64,000 nt of DNA, from contig NZ_CP132938.1 in the NCBI RefSeq assembly GCF_040358255.1, positions 4,774,001 through 4,838,000 of the forward strand. The letters run 5' to 3'. A model generated the notes under the pieces. The model ran no database searches. It had not been told where the DNA came from and saw only the letters and a list, made by a program, of their open reading frames with translations. Shown here in pieces: positions 1-9,157 of the stretch. Position 1 is the stretch's first letter. Each line of letters begins with the position of its first letter. The stretch is from Tunturibacter gelidoferens (lineage in GTDB: Bacteria; Acidobacteriota; Terriglobia; Terriglobales; Acidobacteriaceae). Both the position numbers and the translations under genes were made by a program.

Positions 1-61
1 CTGCCTCAATCTTCGTGGTGCGTTGTGGTGTCTGCTCCCGGACTTGAGGGACCGGGCAAAC

Positions 62-137
62 TGGCGGGGGAGCTCGGATTCGAACCGAGAAGTTCGGTTT
101 TGGAGACCGACAGTTTAACCGTTGAGCTTACTCCCCC
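62..137 (-). tRNA. tRNA-Trp (CCA)
   Basis: Read on the minus strand this folds as a full cloverleaf: acceptor GGGGGAG/CTCCCCC, an anticodon loop CTCCAAA closed by TCGGT/ACCGA, the T-arm TTCGAATC and an encoded 3' CCA. The anticodon is CCA, so it carries tryptophan. It lies just downstream of rpmG. In many bacteria tRNA-Trp sits between tuf/rpmG and secE-nusG, so secE is expected just beyond the left edge of the window (inference). Confidence 0.95.
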
Positions 138-186
138 AGTGGTGCGGAGTGAGACCTTCGCCTCACTCCCAAAATCCGGCTGGAGA

Positions 187-336
187 TTACTTCGTTTCTT
201 TGTGGTCCGTATGCTTCCGGCAGGTGTTGCAGAACTTCGAGAACTCGAGACGGCCAGTGGTCGTCTTTTTGTTCTTCGTGGTGGAGTAGTTCCGGTTCTT
301 GCAATCCGGGCACTGAAGAGTAATGATCTCGCGCAT
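187..336 (-). CDS. rpmG: 50S ribosomal protein L33
   Basis: A 49-residue large-subunit ribosomal protein. The product starts MREIITLQC and has the L33 pattern with two cysteine pairs, CPDC near residue 9 and CNTC near residue 36, which is the zinc-ribbon form of L33. Length matches the family. The ATG at 336 was chosen over an upstream in-frame start because an AGAAGGAGA ribosome-binding site lies just before it and family members begin here. It sits between the tuf terminator and tRNA-Trp, a classic position. Because a strong hairpin follows tuf, rpmG may be read from its own promoter in the 234-base gap or by read-through. Confidence 0.95.
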   Translation of the reverse strand: MREIITLQCPDCKNRNYSTTKNKKTTTGRLEFSKFCNTCRKHTDHKETK

Positions 337-570
337 ATTGAAAAATCTCCTTCTAACGTGGCCAGCCACCTCGGCTGGCAAGCAGCGTAGCGACACGCCG
401 CGACACAGGGCAATGGCCCCTGCAACCAAATCCTGATTGTGAGACGGAAGAAAAGCGGTCAGGCCACGCTCGTCCTCTTAAATTATCTCTTAAAACAGTG
501 TTTCAGGAAAGCCATAGCTCCGATCCGTCAGAACGATGGCCGCCAAATGGAACATTGAAGCAATAACACC

Positions 571-607
571 ACTAAAACGAGAAGGCGGCAGAATCCCTCC
601 TGCCGCC
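571..607 (-). terminator. Intrinsic terminator after tuf
   Basis: On the minus strand GGCGGCAG and CTGCCGCC form a perfect 8-bp GC-rich stem with an 8-base loop, followed by TTCTCGTTTT. It begins 14 bases past the tuf stop, as expected for a Rho-independent terminator, and separates tuf from rpmG and tRNA-Trp. Confidence 0.75.
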
Positions 608-621
608 AACCGTTCGAATCT

Positions 622-1809
<1,188 letters not shown>

Positions 1810-1915
1810 GACTGCTCGTCTCCTCGTGTTGGCCGGCGCGTGCACCGGGGTTCAGGTGAATACTTCAAACGAAAGCTAAAAGCGAAAAACTAAACTTGAG
1901 AAACGGGGGTTTGTC

Positions 1916-2236
1916 TCAGTAGTACGCGTACAGCTTGAAAAACTTCTCTCGCAGCTCCGGAGCAACCTGCTCCAGGCTGGCGAGATAGAGTTCGCGAATC
2001 TGGCCCTGGTCGGAGTTTCCCAGCTTGTTGTACTCCGCTTGTGTGGCGGCTCCGAGATTTCCCTTGCCGAGAACTGTCTCGAAGTCGCGAATCCTCAGCT
2101 TCGACCGCTCCAGCGACTTCAGGAAGTCCGCGACCCGGCTGGAAGAGAAGGAGGCCTCAACTGCTGACTTCACCTTGCTGAAGGTCTCGGGATCAGAGAC
2201 GGTAAGTACGGGTTGCTGATACAGACTGCTCAACAC
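1916..2236 (-). CDS. Conserved small hypothetical protein in the tRNA-tuf operon
   Basis: A 106-residue soluble, mostly helical and charged protein with no signal peptide or membrane segment. I do not recognise a family. It starts with GTG at 2236, with GGAG five to six bases upstream, and the reading frame covers nearly the whole interval between tRNA-Gly and tuf. The C-terminus ends in KLYAYY. Its place inside a tRNA-tuf transcript argues for expression with the translation machinery, but function is unknown. The good ribosome-binding site and full-length frame make it more likely real than spurious. Confidence 0.7.
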   Translation of the reverse strand: MLSSLYQQPVLTVSDPETFSKVKSAVEASFSSSRVADFLKSLERSKLRIRDFETVLGKGNLGAATQAEYNKLGNSDQGQIRELYLASLEQVAPELREKFFKLYAYY

Positions 2237-2280
2237 ACTCTCCTGCGATCTCTCACTACCTGACCGCGTCTATCAATCTT

Positions 2281-2355
2281 TGGAGCGGGAGACGGGAATC
2301 GGACCCGCGACCAACAGCTTGGAAGGCTGTGACTCTACCACTGAGTTACTCCCGC
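2281..2355 (-). tRNA. tRNA-Gly (TCC)
   Basis: Minus-strand cloverleaf with acceptor GCGGGAG/CTCCCGC, anticodon loop CTTCCAA (anticodon TCC), T-arm GGTCCGATTCC and encoded CCA. It reads glycine GGA/GGG codons. Second-to-last tRNA before tuf is tRNA-Thr in E. coli order, whereas here tRNA-Gly is the one nearest tuf. Confidence 0.95.
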
Positions 2356-2427
2356 TTACCTGCAGGGACCGCGCCCTTTGCTTCCTGTTACGGGCATCGA
2401 AGGACAACTGCCCTGCAATCAATCTCT

Positions 2428-2501
<74 letters not shown>

Positions 2502-2524
2502 CTATAAAAACCAACCTACAAATC

Positions 2525-2698
2525 TTACCGCGAACGCAACCGTCCGAGTATGACACGGAAGGCAAAAAAACCTAACAGGATCCAAGTCAGCTGCTGGTAC
2601 TTGCCCGGCTCCATCGTCTGCCAGACAGCTACCGCCAGCAATCCCAGCACAACCAGCGCAATCACCATCCTTCCGCTGCCTGCCGGGCTTAGATCCAC
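2525..2698 (-). CDS. Small two-helix membrane protein between tRNA genes
   Basis: A short reading frame between tRNA-Tyr and tRNA-Thr encodes about 57 residues with two hydrophobic helices (MVIALVVLGLLAVAVW, then WILLGFFAFRVIL) joined by a short polar turn and closed by a basic tail (GRLRSR). I chose the GTG at 2698 because GGAG lies nine bases before it; an ATG at 2668 lacks such a site. The longer in-frame extension runs into tRNA-Tyr and is not credible. No family is recognised. It may be a membrane microprotein co-transcribed with the tRNAs. Confidence 0.5.
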   Translation of the reverse strand: MDLSPAGSGRMVIALVVLGLLAVAVWQTMEPGKYQQLTWILLGFFAFRVILGRLRSR

Positions 2699-2740
2699 AA
2701 CACTCACCAACTCCTGCAACCAAACCGCCCTGCAAATAAG

Positions 2741-2827
2741 TGGTGCACAGGGGAGGATTCGAACCTCCGTAACTCGAAGAGTGGCAGATTTACAGTCTGC
2801 TGCCATTAACCACTCGGCCACCTGTGC
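2741..2827 (-). tRNA. tRNA-Tyr (GTA)
   Basis: Minus-strand class II tRNA with a long variable arm. Acceptor GCACAGG/CCTGTGC, anticodon arm GCAGA-CTGTAAA-TCTGC (anticodon GTA), T-arm GGTTCGAATCC and encoded CCA. It reads tyrosine codons. Confidence 0.95.
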
Positions 2828-2913
2828 ACATCCCGCTTGAACCCCAGCGCGCAGCCCTCATCTCAATCTCTCAAGCCCACACTTCGATTCTAAACCCCGA
2901 ATCGGGCGGGTAT

Positions 2914-2979
2914 CTACCCTTGAAGGAATGACCAGGAGGCCTGCAAAGCCAGAACGGCAAGCAGTACAACCAAAACCAT
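2914..2979 (-). CDS. Possible 21-residue hydrophobic microprotein
   Basis: Between tRNA-Thr(TGT) and tRNA-Tyr a minus-strand ATG at 2979 opens a 21-codon frame ending in TAG. The peptide begins MVLVVLLAVLALQ and ends SWSFLQG, enough for one membrane helix. An AGGA stretch lies eight bases before the ATG. It may be a leader peptide, a membrane microprotein or chance; nothing but the hydrophobic pattern and ribosome-binding site supports it. Confidence 0.25.
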   Translation of the reverse strand: MVLVVLLAVLALQASWSFLQG

Positions 2980-3003
2980 CTTTCTTTTCCTGCTGCTTGA
3001 AAC

Positions 3004-3079
3004 TGGAGCTGGCGAAGGGACTTGAACCCCCGACCCTCTGATTACAAATCAGATGCTCTACCAGCTGAGCTACGCCAGC
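3004..3079 (-). tRNA. tRNA-Thr (TGT)
   Basis: Minus-strand cloverleaf with acceptor GCTGGCG/CGCCAGC, anticodon stem CTGAT/ATCAG around loop TTGTA (anticodon TGT), T-arm GGTTCAAGTCC and encoded CCA. It is the first gene of the tRNA-tuf cluster, as thrU is in E. coli. Confidence 0.95.
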
Positions 3080-3310
3080 CCAAACAGCAATTTTGCTCTC
3101 TGTAAGCTCAGCCGCCCAACGCGCAGCAGTGCCCGCGCAGAGTGCGCCGCAGACGTAACTTTAGCATAGCAGGAACCTCGGAGCAATGGCGCGCTCGCTG
3201 CGGATTTCTTCGGCTCACAAGGCCGTCGCGCGGAGCGTCCAAAATGCGCCGCTATGCTAGGCTATGCGAGCATTTCTCTTTCAATCCCGGGACCCGGTCG
3301 GACAAAATTC

Positions 3311-4132
3311 ATGCGCTTTTTGCTTCTACTCTCTCTTCTCTTCAGCACCTTGCCGGTAGTGGCGCAGAACACAGGCGATGTCCCCCAGTTGATTGAAGGC
3401 CCCCAGACAACATCGTCGTCCAAGTCCGCGGTCATGAACAACGATTCGGTAGTGAAGATGGTGAAGGCGGGCCTCGGCGATGACCTGATCATTCAAACCA
3501 TCAACACACAGCCTGGGAGATATATCACCGACGCTGACGCCCTGGTCGCGCTCAAGACGGCTGGACTCTCCGACCGGGTCGTCTCCGCAATGATGAACAA
3601 GAGTCGACGGCAGATCACCAATGTGCCGGAGACCGAAAAGCCTGTCGTTCTCTCCGACGTCAATGAGATCGGTGTCTATTACAAAGATCGCGCTGGAAAG
3701 TGGACCGCGATCGATCCAGAGATCGTTCATATCAAGTCCGGCGGATTCATCAAGTCAACCGTGACCAACGGCATCATCAAGCAGGATCGCAACGGCCGCG
3801 TCAATGGCCGTGAATCGGCACTCGCGCTGAAGCGTCCGATCGAAATTCTGCTCTACACGCCGGAGGGCGTCGCGGCCAGCGAGTACACCTTCGTTCGCTT
3901 CCGCCTCAACTCCAGCAACCGTGAGTTCCGAATCCTTACTGGCGGCGTCTTCCACTCCAGTGGAGGAGCGGACCGGGACGAGGTCCCCTTCAAGCCGGTG
4001 CGAACCGCCCCGCGCACCTACGAATTTACCGTGGAAAACAACGTCGCAGGCGGCGAGTTCGGCATTCTGCCACCTGGCACAGGCAACGTCACCAACGGCG
4101 GAAAGATCTACACCTTCGCCATCGTGGAATAA
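3311..4132 (+). CDS. Secreted protein with an SHOCT-like helical motif
   Basis: The 273-residue product begins with a signal peptide (MRFLLLLSLLFSTLPVVAQ), so export is likely. The ATG at 3311 was chosen because it starts the signal peptide. Residues about 40-85 form a helical motif (NDSVVKMVKAGLGDDLIIQ ... DALVALKTAGLSDRVVSAMM) often seen repeated in exported acidobacterial proteins and reminiscent of SHOCT-type modules. The rest looks beta-rich and I do not recognise it. Substrate and role are unknown. It stands alone, divergent from the tRNA-tuf cluster. Confidence 0.75.
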   Translation: MRFLLLLSLLFSTLPVVAQNTGDVPQLIEGPQTTSSSKSAVMNNDSVVKMVKAGLGDDLIIQTINTQPGRYITDADALVALKTAGLSDRVVSAMMNKSRRQITNVPETEKPVVLSDVNEIGVYYKDRAGKWTAIDPEIVHIKSGGFIKSTVTNGIIKQDRNGRVNGRESALALKRPIEILLYTPEGVAASEYTFVRFRLNSSNREFRILTGGVFHSSGGADRDEVPFKPVRTAPRTYEFTVENNVAGGEFGILPPGTGNVTNGGKIYTFAIVE

Positions 4133-4280
4133 ACCGCGAAACAGCTCGGAACTCTTCTTCCACCTCGCACGTCAACGAGCAACGACCGAAGGCCATGACG
4201 CAAGATGGGCTATGCTTATTGCTTGAGGCGCTGCAGTTCGTGAATCGTACTGACCATGCTGACACTTTGCCCGAACGGCT

Positions 4281-5291
4281 ATGTCCCTGATGCATAAGCG
4301 CACACGCTACTCTCTGTTGCTGATGCTGGCGTTGATGGCCGCGCTGGTGGTCGCGCTGGTGTTGCGAAAGGCCGCTCCGCCGGAGGTCGCGCGACTGCTC
4401 CCCGAGTCTGACGCGATCGTCTACGCCAACCTGAAGCCGTTGCGGGCGGCCACTCACTTCGATCGTTCGCCCGTGGATCGGACCCCCGAGTATCAGCAGT
4501 TCATCGACGCAACCGGCATCGTACCCGAGCGCGATCTCGACTCCGTCGCCTTCGCTCTCCACCGCATGGACGACCCCGCGGGTCCGAACGGTCCGGTCGG
4601 CTACTCCGAGGTCTTCGAGGGCCGTTTTGATGGTGATCGCCTGGCACGCTACCTCGCCTCGATCGCTACGGCGAAGGAGACCTACGCCGGCCACGATATC
4701 TTCACCATCCGCGTTGGTGACGAGAAGGTTGCGCGGCCCCTGCGGATCTCGCAGCTCGGCTACGACACCATCGCCGCCTCGAACATGCCTACGGCCGAAC
4801 AGATTCACTCCATTCTCGATCGGCATCGCTCCGCGGCATCGCCGTTTTCGGGCTCGTCGCTCTTGTCTGCGCGCTACCGCGATGTACCTGCATTTTCCAG
4901 CGCCTGGGCAATCGGCCACATCGGTCTTCCGTTCTCAGAGCGAGGCTCCATCAGCATCTTCGGCTTGCAACTCCCCCTGCCGGAGGACACTACCTTCGTC
5001 GCCAGCCTGCGCTATCTCGGCACGATTCACCTGCGCATCGAACAGATCGCCACCACCGATGCTGAAGCGGCCCGTGCGACTGAAACTCTCGCGTCGCTGC
5101 TCACGCTCATGAAGTCCGTGCAACAGGCACAGGCACAGATCCAGCCTCACCCCACTACCGATGCCGCATTCCGCGAGTTGACCGACTCGACGAAGATCGA
5201 ACAGCATAAAGATCGTGCAGTTTTAACGGCGAACATCCCGCTTGAACTCGTCAAGCAACTCGCAACCCCCAACCCCGATCTTCAGCCATGA
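4281..5291 (+). CDS. Membrane-anchored conserved hypothetical protein
   Basis: A 336-residue protein with one N-terminal membrane helix (YSLLLMLALMAALVVALVL) and a large domain expected outside the cytoplasm. The domain has alternating strand and helix segments and no catalytic motif I can name. It resembles acidobacterial hypotheticals in general layout only. Its TGA overlaps the ATG of the histidine phosphatase by four bases, so the two are translationally coupled and probably functionally linked. A second ATG lies three codons in; no strong ribosome-binding site separates them. Confidence 0.75.
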   Translation: MSLMHKRTRYSLLLMLALMAALVVALVLRKAAPPEVARLLPESDAIVYANLKPLRAATHFDRSPVDRTPEYQQFIDATGIVPERDLDSVAFALHRMDDPAGPNGPVGYSEVFEGRFDGDRLARYLASIATAKETYAGHDIFTIRVGDEKVARPLRISQLGYDTIAASNMPTAEQIHSILDRHRSAASPFSGSSLLSARYRDVPAFSSAWAIGHIGLPFSERGSISIFGLQLPLPEDTTFVASLRYLGTIHLRIEQIATTDAEAARATETLASLLTLMKSVQQAQAQIQPHPTTDAAFRELTDSTKIEQHKDRAVLTANIPLELVKQLATPNPDLQP

Positions 5292-5983
5292 CGACCGAGA
5301 CGACTGACGTTGCTGCGCACCCGCCCACACGAATCCTGCTGATCCGCCACGGCCAGAGCGTCGCGAATGCAGGCGGCATCCCGCCCGACCACATCACCAA
5401 TCCCCTGACGGAGCTGGGCCACGCCCAGGCAAAGGCCTTCGCCGACGGCTTCTCCTGCGAACCGACGCTGTTTCTCATCTCGCCTTATCTCCGTGCTCAG
5501 CAGACCTCGGTCCCGCTGCGACAACGCTATCCCGGGGTGCCGATTGAAGAATGGCCGATCCAGGAGTTCCACTATCTAAACCCTGCACAACACAACGGAA
5601 CGAGCGAAGAGCAGCAGATGCCGCACATTCTAGGGTTCTGGGAGCGGGACGACCCGTCCTACTCCGACGGACCCGGCGCTGAATCATTCAGCGATTTTGT
5701 TAGCCGCGCCCGCAACGTAATCAAACGACTTGCCCAATTGAAATCAGAGGGATGCATCGCCGTCTTTACCCACGGCTTCTTCATGCAGGCCATTCGCATT
5801 CTCCTGCTCTTCCCCAATGCGACCGATCAGCAGCTGATGTCAAACTTTCGGCGCTTTCATTTCGTCAACTTTATAGAAAACCTCGATGCAGTCGAACTCG
5901 AGGTGGTCAACAATCAACTTCGAATGATCGGGCAGCAGCATCTAACCGCTTTCACGCTCCAAGGAGAAACGTCCCATGCATAG
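5288..5983 (+). CDS. Histidine phosphatase family protein
   Basis: A 231-residue member of the phosphoglycerate-mutase-like histidine phosphatase superfamily. The catalytic RHG is at residues 20-22 (LLIRHGQSVANAGG), and the second catalytic histidine is in VFTHGFFMQAI near residue 160. These enzymes form a phosphohistidine while dephosphorylating small molecules or proteins; the substrate cannot be read from sequence. It overlaps the upstream membrane protein by four bases (ATGA) and the downstream sugar dehydrogenase by eight, so the three likely form one transcript. Confidence 0.88.
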   Translation: MTTETTDVAAHPPTRILLIRHGQSVANAGGIPPDHITNPLTELGHAQAKAFADGFSCEPTLFLISPYLRAQQTSVPLRQRYPGVPIEEWPIQEFHYLNPAQHNGTSEEQQMPHILGFWERDDPSYSDGPGAESFSDFVSRARNVIKRLAQLKSEGCIAVFTHGFFMQAIRILLLFPNATDQQLMSNFRRFHFVNFIENLDAVELEVVNNQLRMIGQQHLTAFTLQGETSHA

Positions 5984-7295
5984 CTCTACTCTCTCCGTTC
6001 TTCGAGTCCTGGCTCTTGCCTCCATGGTGTCGATACTGCCGTCCTCTGCGTTCGCGCAATCTGGCGCAGTCATCACCGGGCAGGCAGCCTTCGCCGACTA
6101 CACGCAGGAGCACCCCGGGATCCGCCGCAAGATCACACTTGCCGACCTGCCCGAACCGAAGCCCGACGAGTCCGTCGACAATGGCCCGAGCGTCGTTCCG
6201 CGGCCCGAGGGCGCATGGCCTGTCGCACCAGCAGGCTTCAAGGTAGAGATGTACGCGCAGGGCTTCACCGAGCCGCGCCTGATCCGCACCGCACCGAACG
6301 GCGATCTCTTTCTCGCCGACAGCAAAGCTGGTCAGGTGAAGGTGCTGCGCGGCGTCGGAGCCGACGGCAAAGCAACCACCACCGAGGTCTTCGCAACCGG
6401 ACTCGACCACCCGTTCGGCATCGCCTTCTATCCGCTGGGAGAGCACCCGAAGTGGGTCTACGTCGCCAACACCACCAGCGTCGTCCGCTTTGCCTACAAA
6501 GACGGCGACATGAAGGCGAGCGCTGCGCCTGAGGTCATTGTGCCAGTACTTCCAGGCTACGCGCAGCTCCGCGGCGGCGGCCACTGGACCCGCGACGTAG
6601 CCTTCTCGCAGGACGGCAAGCGGATGTTCATCTCCGTCGGTTCGGCCTCTAACGCTGACGATCCGGACACGCACCCCAACGAGTTCCACCGCGCCGATGT
6701 CCTTGAGTTTTCTCCTGAAGGCAAGTTCGTGAAGATCTTCGCGAGCGGCATTCGCAACTGCGTCGGCGAGGCCATCAACCCGACGACCGGCCAGCTCTGG
6801 TGCTCCACCAACGAGCGTGACCGGCTCGGCGACAACCTCGTCCCCGACTACATCACCAGCGTGAAGGAGGACGGCTTCTACGGCTGGCCCTGGTACTACA
6901 TGGGCGGCCATCAGGACCCGCGTCTGGTGGGCACGCACCCGGAGCTGAAGAACAAGGTCATCACACCGGACGTCCTCCTGCAGTCACACTTTGCGTCTCT
7001 CGAGATGACCTTCTACACCGGCAAGCAGTTCCCCTCCTCCTACGGTGGCGACGGCTTCGCAGCCGAACACGGCTCCTGGAACCGCGCGCACCGCTCCGGC
7101 TACGAGGTCATCCGCATCCCTATGCACGACGGCCAGGCGACCGGCGAGTACGAGGACTTCCTGACCGGATTCGTCACCTCTGACGGCAAGGTCTGGGGCC
7201 GTCCTGTCGGCGTCACCGTGGCGAAGGACGGTTCACTCTTCGTAACTGATGACGGCTCGAAGACGGTCTGGCACGTCAGCTACACCGGGAAATAG
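5976..7295 (+). CDS. PQQ-dependent sugar (sorbosone-like) dehydrogenase, secreted
   Basis: A 439-residue exported beta-propeller enzyme. It has a signal peptide (cleavage after SSAFAQ) and the soluble glucose/L-sorbosone dehydrogenase pattern GFKVEMYAQGFTEPRLI, then repeated propeller blades (NGDLFLADSKAGQVKVL, LDHPFGIAFYPLG, DGFYGWPWYYMGG, and KDGSLFVTDDGSKTVW at the end). Family members use pyrroloquinoline quinone to oxidise sugars in the periplasm. PQQ synthesis genes are not in the window. AAGGAG lies eight bases before the ATG. A bidirectional terminator follows 30 bases after the stop. Confidence 0.85.
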   Translation: MHSSTLSVLRVLALASMVSILPSSAFAQSGAVITGQAAFADYTQEHPGIRRKITLADLPEPKPDESVDNGPSVVPRPEGAWPVAPAGFKVEMYAQGFTEPRLIRTAPNGDLFLADSKAGQVKVLRGVGADGKATTTEVFATGLDHPFGIAFYPLGEHPKWVYVANTTSVVRFAYKDGDMKASAAPEVIVPVLPGYAQLRGGGHWTRDVAFSQDGKRMFISVGSASNADDPDTHPNEFHRADVLEFSPEGKFVKIFASGIRNCVGEAINPTTGQLWCSTNERDRLGDNLVPDYITSVKEDGFYGWPWYYMGGHQDPRLVGTHPELKNKVITPDVLLQSHFASLEMTFYTGKQFPSSYGGDGFAAEHGSWNRAHRSGYEVIRIPMHDGQATGEYEDFLTGFVTSDGKVWGRPVGVTVAKDGSLFVTDDGSKTVWHVSYTGK

Positions 7296-7324
7296 AACCG
7301 TCGCAACATAACGCCACAAAATAG

Positions 7325-7358
7325 AAGAACGGCCGAGATCTTCGGCCGTTCTTGTTTT
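7325..7358. terminator. Bidirectional intrinsic terminator
   Basis: A perfect 12-bp stem, AAGAACGGCCGA with TCGGCCGTTCTT and a five-base loop, is followed by GTTTTGT and preceded by an A-rich run. It lies between two convergent genes, the sugar dehydrogenase and the HD-GYP gene, and can end both. Confidence 0.85.
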
Positions 7359-7381
7359 GTAGGGATCTCTGAGCTGTTGTG

Positions 7382-8881
7382 TCAGAGAGCACTCTCAAAG
7401 GCGGCACTCTTGAAGCCCCTGTTTTTGAACGAGTAGCCAAGCGGCGAACCAACCACTTGCGGCAACGGCAGCGTGGCGTCATCGCGCTTGCTCGAAACCA
7501 CCGACACCAACGCCTCGAAGCACTCTGCGTCGAGTTGTACAGGAATCAGCTTCGACATGATCGACAGAGTCTCATCGAGCTCTATACCAGCACGATAAGG
7601 ACGATCTTCCGAGAGCGCCGCGTACACATCCGCAACCGCAACGATGCGAGACTCAACCGAGAGATCGGAACCCTTCAGATGATCCGGGTAGCCCGAACCA
7701 TCAAGCTTTTCATGGTGCTCCCCTGCGATCACGGCCATCTCGTGGAAGGGCGCAATTCGCTCCAGGATGCGCCGCGTGATGCGTGGATGTTCGTAGACTG
7801 CCTTCCACTCCTCCGGGCTCAACTGGCTCTTCTTGTCGAGGATGGCATTGGCTACACCCAGTTTGCCGATGTCATGCAGCAATGCAGCCCTGCGAACCAG
7901 CTGTGCGCGGTCTGGTGCGAGTCCCATTGCCTGCGCGATGCCGAAGGCGGCGTCCGCAACCCCTTGCGAGTGGCGAAAGGTAAAGTGAGACTTGGCGTCA
8001 ACCACGTCTGCGAAAGCCTCGCAGATCCGGTCGATCTGGCTTGACTCCAACTGGTGCCGCTTGCCGGAGTCGAGGTCGAGAACAGCCTGCCGCGTGTCCT
8101 GCTCTGCATCCGCAGGGGAGCAGTTGTTCCAGAGTTCCCTGCGGCGATGCAGGGATCGTGCGATGCGGACAAGTTGTGGATCGAACCAGGTTCCGCTGCG
8201 TTCTTCGAGGGTGTCGATCGCACTCTGCATCCCGGCTATCGCAGAGGTAAGATCCAGGTGCTGGGCAATCGCGCAGATGCGGGCCAACAGGGGAATCTGC
8301 TCTCCCTTCAGGCTGTCCGGGTAGCCGCTGCCGTCCCATCGTTCGTCCACACTGCGGACGGCCTCGGCAGCGATAGGTCCCATGCCGAGTTCGTTGAGAA
8401 TGCTTGCTCCCCGGTCGTAACGAATTCCGATTCTATCGAAAGTATTGTGGTGACGAGTGACGCCGTTCTTGAGGGATCTGGCTGCCCTTACGACGCGACC
8501 GGCGTCGGGAAGAACCTGGCTCCAGAGAAGCTTCAGGGTCGAGAGACTCGGCTTGTGCGGTTTGCTCCAGTCTTCAAGATTCAGCGCTGCGCTCGCCGCT
8601 CGATCCACTCCGCCAATAATCTGGCTTACGCGGCTGGCGCTGCGGCTGCCGCCGATATCTTTCAACAAGAGTGCAAAGTAGAGGCTGCTGGTCTGGTCGG
8701 ACGGAAGGTTAACCTCTTCGGCGATGCGCATACCCAGCAGACAACTGCGGAGCGCATGCCCATGGACCGCGCCCTCGGTCAGGTCGAGCGCGTAGGAGAG
8801 CGCCGAAATAATCTCCGACAGGGAGATGGATCCGTCAAAGCCCTGCGTGTTACGTCGAAAAGCAGCCGAGGTCTGCGCCAT
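7382..8881 (-). CDS. Tandem HD-GYP domain protein (cyclic-di-GMP phosphodiesterase)
   Basis: A 499-residue soluble protein. The C-terminal half (about residues 280-480) is a complete HD-GYP domain with HDIGK at 336-340 and HHEKLDGSGYP at 389-399, the family metal-binding and substrate motifs for cyclic-di-GMP hydrolysis. The N-terminal half (about 25-245) is a second HD-GYP-like copy that keeps DERWDGSGYP at 179-188 but reads KDIGG where HDxGK should be, so it is probably inactive and regulatory. No receiver or other sensor domain is visible. The gene stands alone with a weak ribosome-binding site. Confidence 0.85.
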   Translation of the reverse strand: MAQTSAAFRRNTQGFDGSISLSEIISALSYALDLTEGAVHGHALRSCLLGMRIAEEVNLPSDQTSSLYFALLLKDIGGSRSASRVSQIIGGVDRAASAALNLEDWSKPHKPSLSTLKLLWSQVLPDAGRVVRAARSLKNGVTRHHNTFDRIGIRYDRGASILNELGMGPIAAEAVRSVDERWDGSGYPDSLKGEQIPLLARICAIAQHLDLTSAIAGMQSAIDTLEERSGTWFDPQLVRIARSLHRRRELWNNCSPADAEQDTRQAVLDLDSGKRHQLESSQIDRICEAFADVVDAKSHFTFRHSQGVADAAFGIAQAMGLAPDRAQLVRRAALLHDIGKLGVANAILDKKSQLSPEEWKAVYEHPRITRRILERIAPFHEMAVIAGEHHEKLDGSGYPDHLKGSDLSVESRIVAVADVYAALSEDRPYRAGIELDETLSIMSKLIPVQLDAECFEALVSVVSSKRDDATLPLPQVVGSPLGYSFKNRGFKSAAFESAL

Positions 8882-9101
8882 GTGTGTCTTGTTCTCTCGT
8901 AAAGCCAGATTGGAATAGTGTCTTTTTCCAGGGCTGACAGACGCGATCTACTGCAGAACTTCAGTGTTCATGGTGAATATATCGGCGGCATAGGTGAGTT
9001 GGTATTACCCAAATGGTGCACAAGAGGAATAGGCCAAAGCGTTCTCCCGTTACGGGAATGGACCTTTGAATGCCCGTTCATCCACCCTGTTTCACGAGCG
9101 C

Positions 9102-9141
9102 AAAAAACGGCAGAGCCGACAACCCGCATCAGCCCTGCCGT
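9102..9141 (-). terminator. Intrinsic terminator after the M23 peptidase gene
   Basis: On the minus strand ACGGCAG and CTGCCGT form a 7-bp stem with a loop of 21 bases, followed by TTTTTTG. It lies 17 bases past the M23 peptidase stop. Confidence 0.6.
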
Positions 9142-9157
9142 CTGGATTCCTTTGGAA

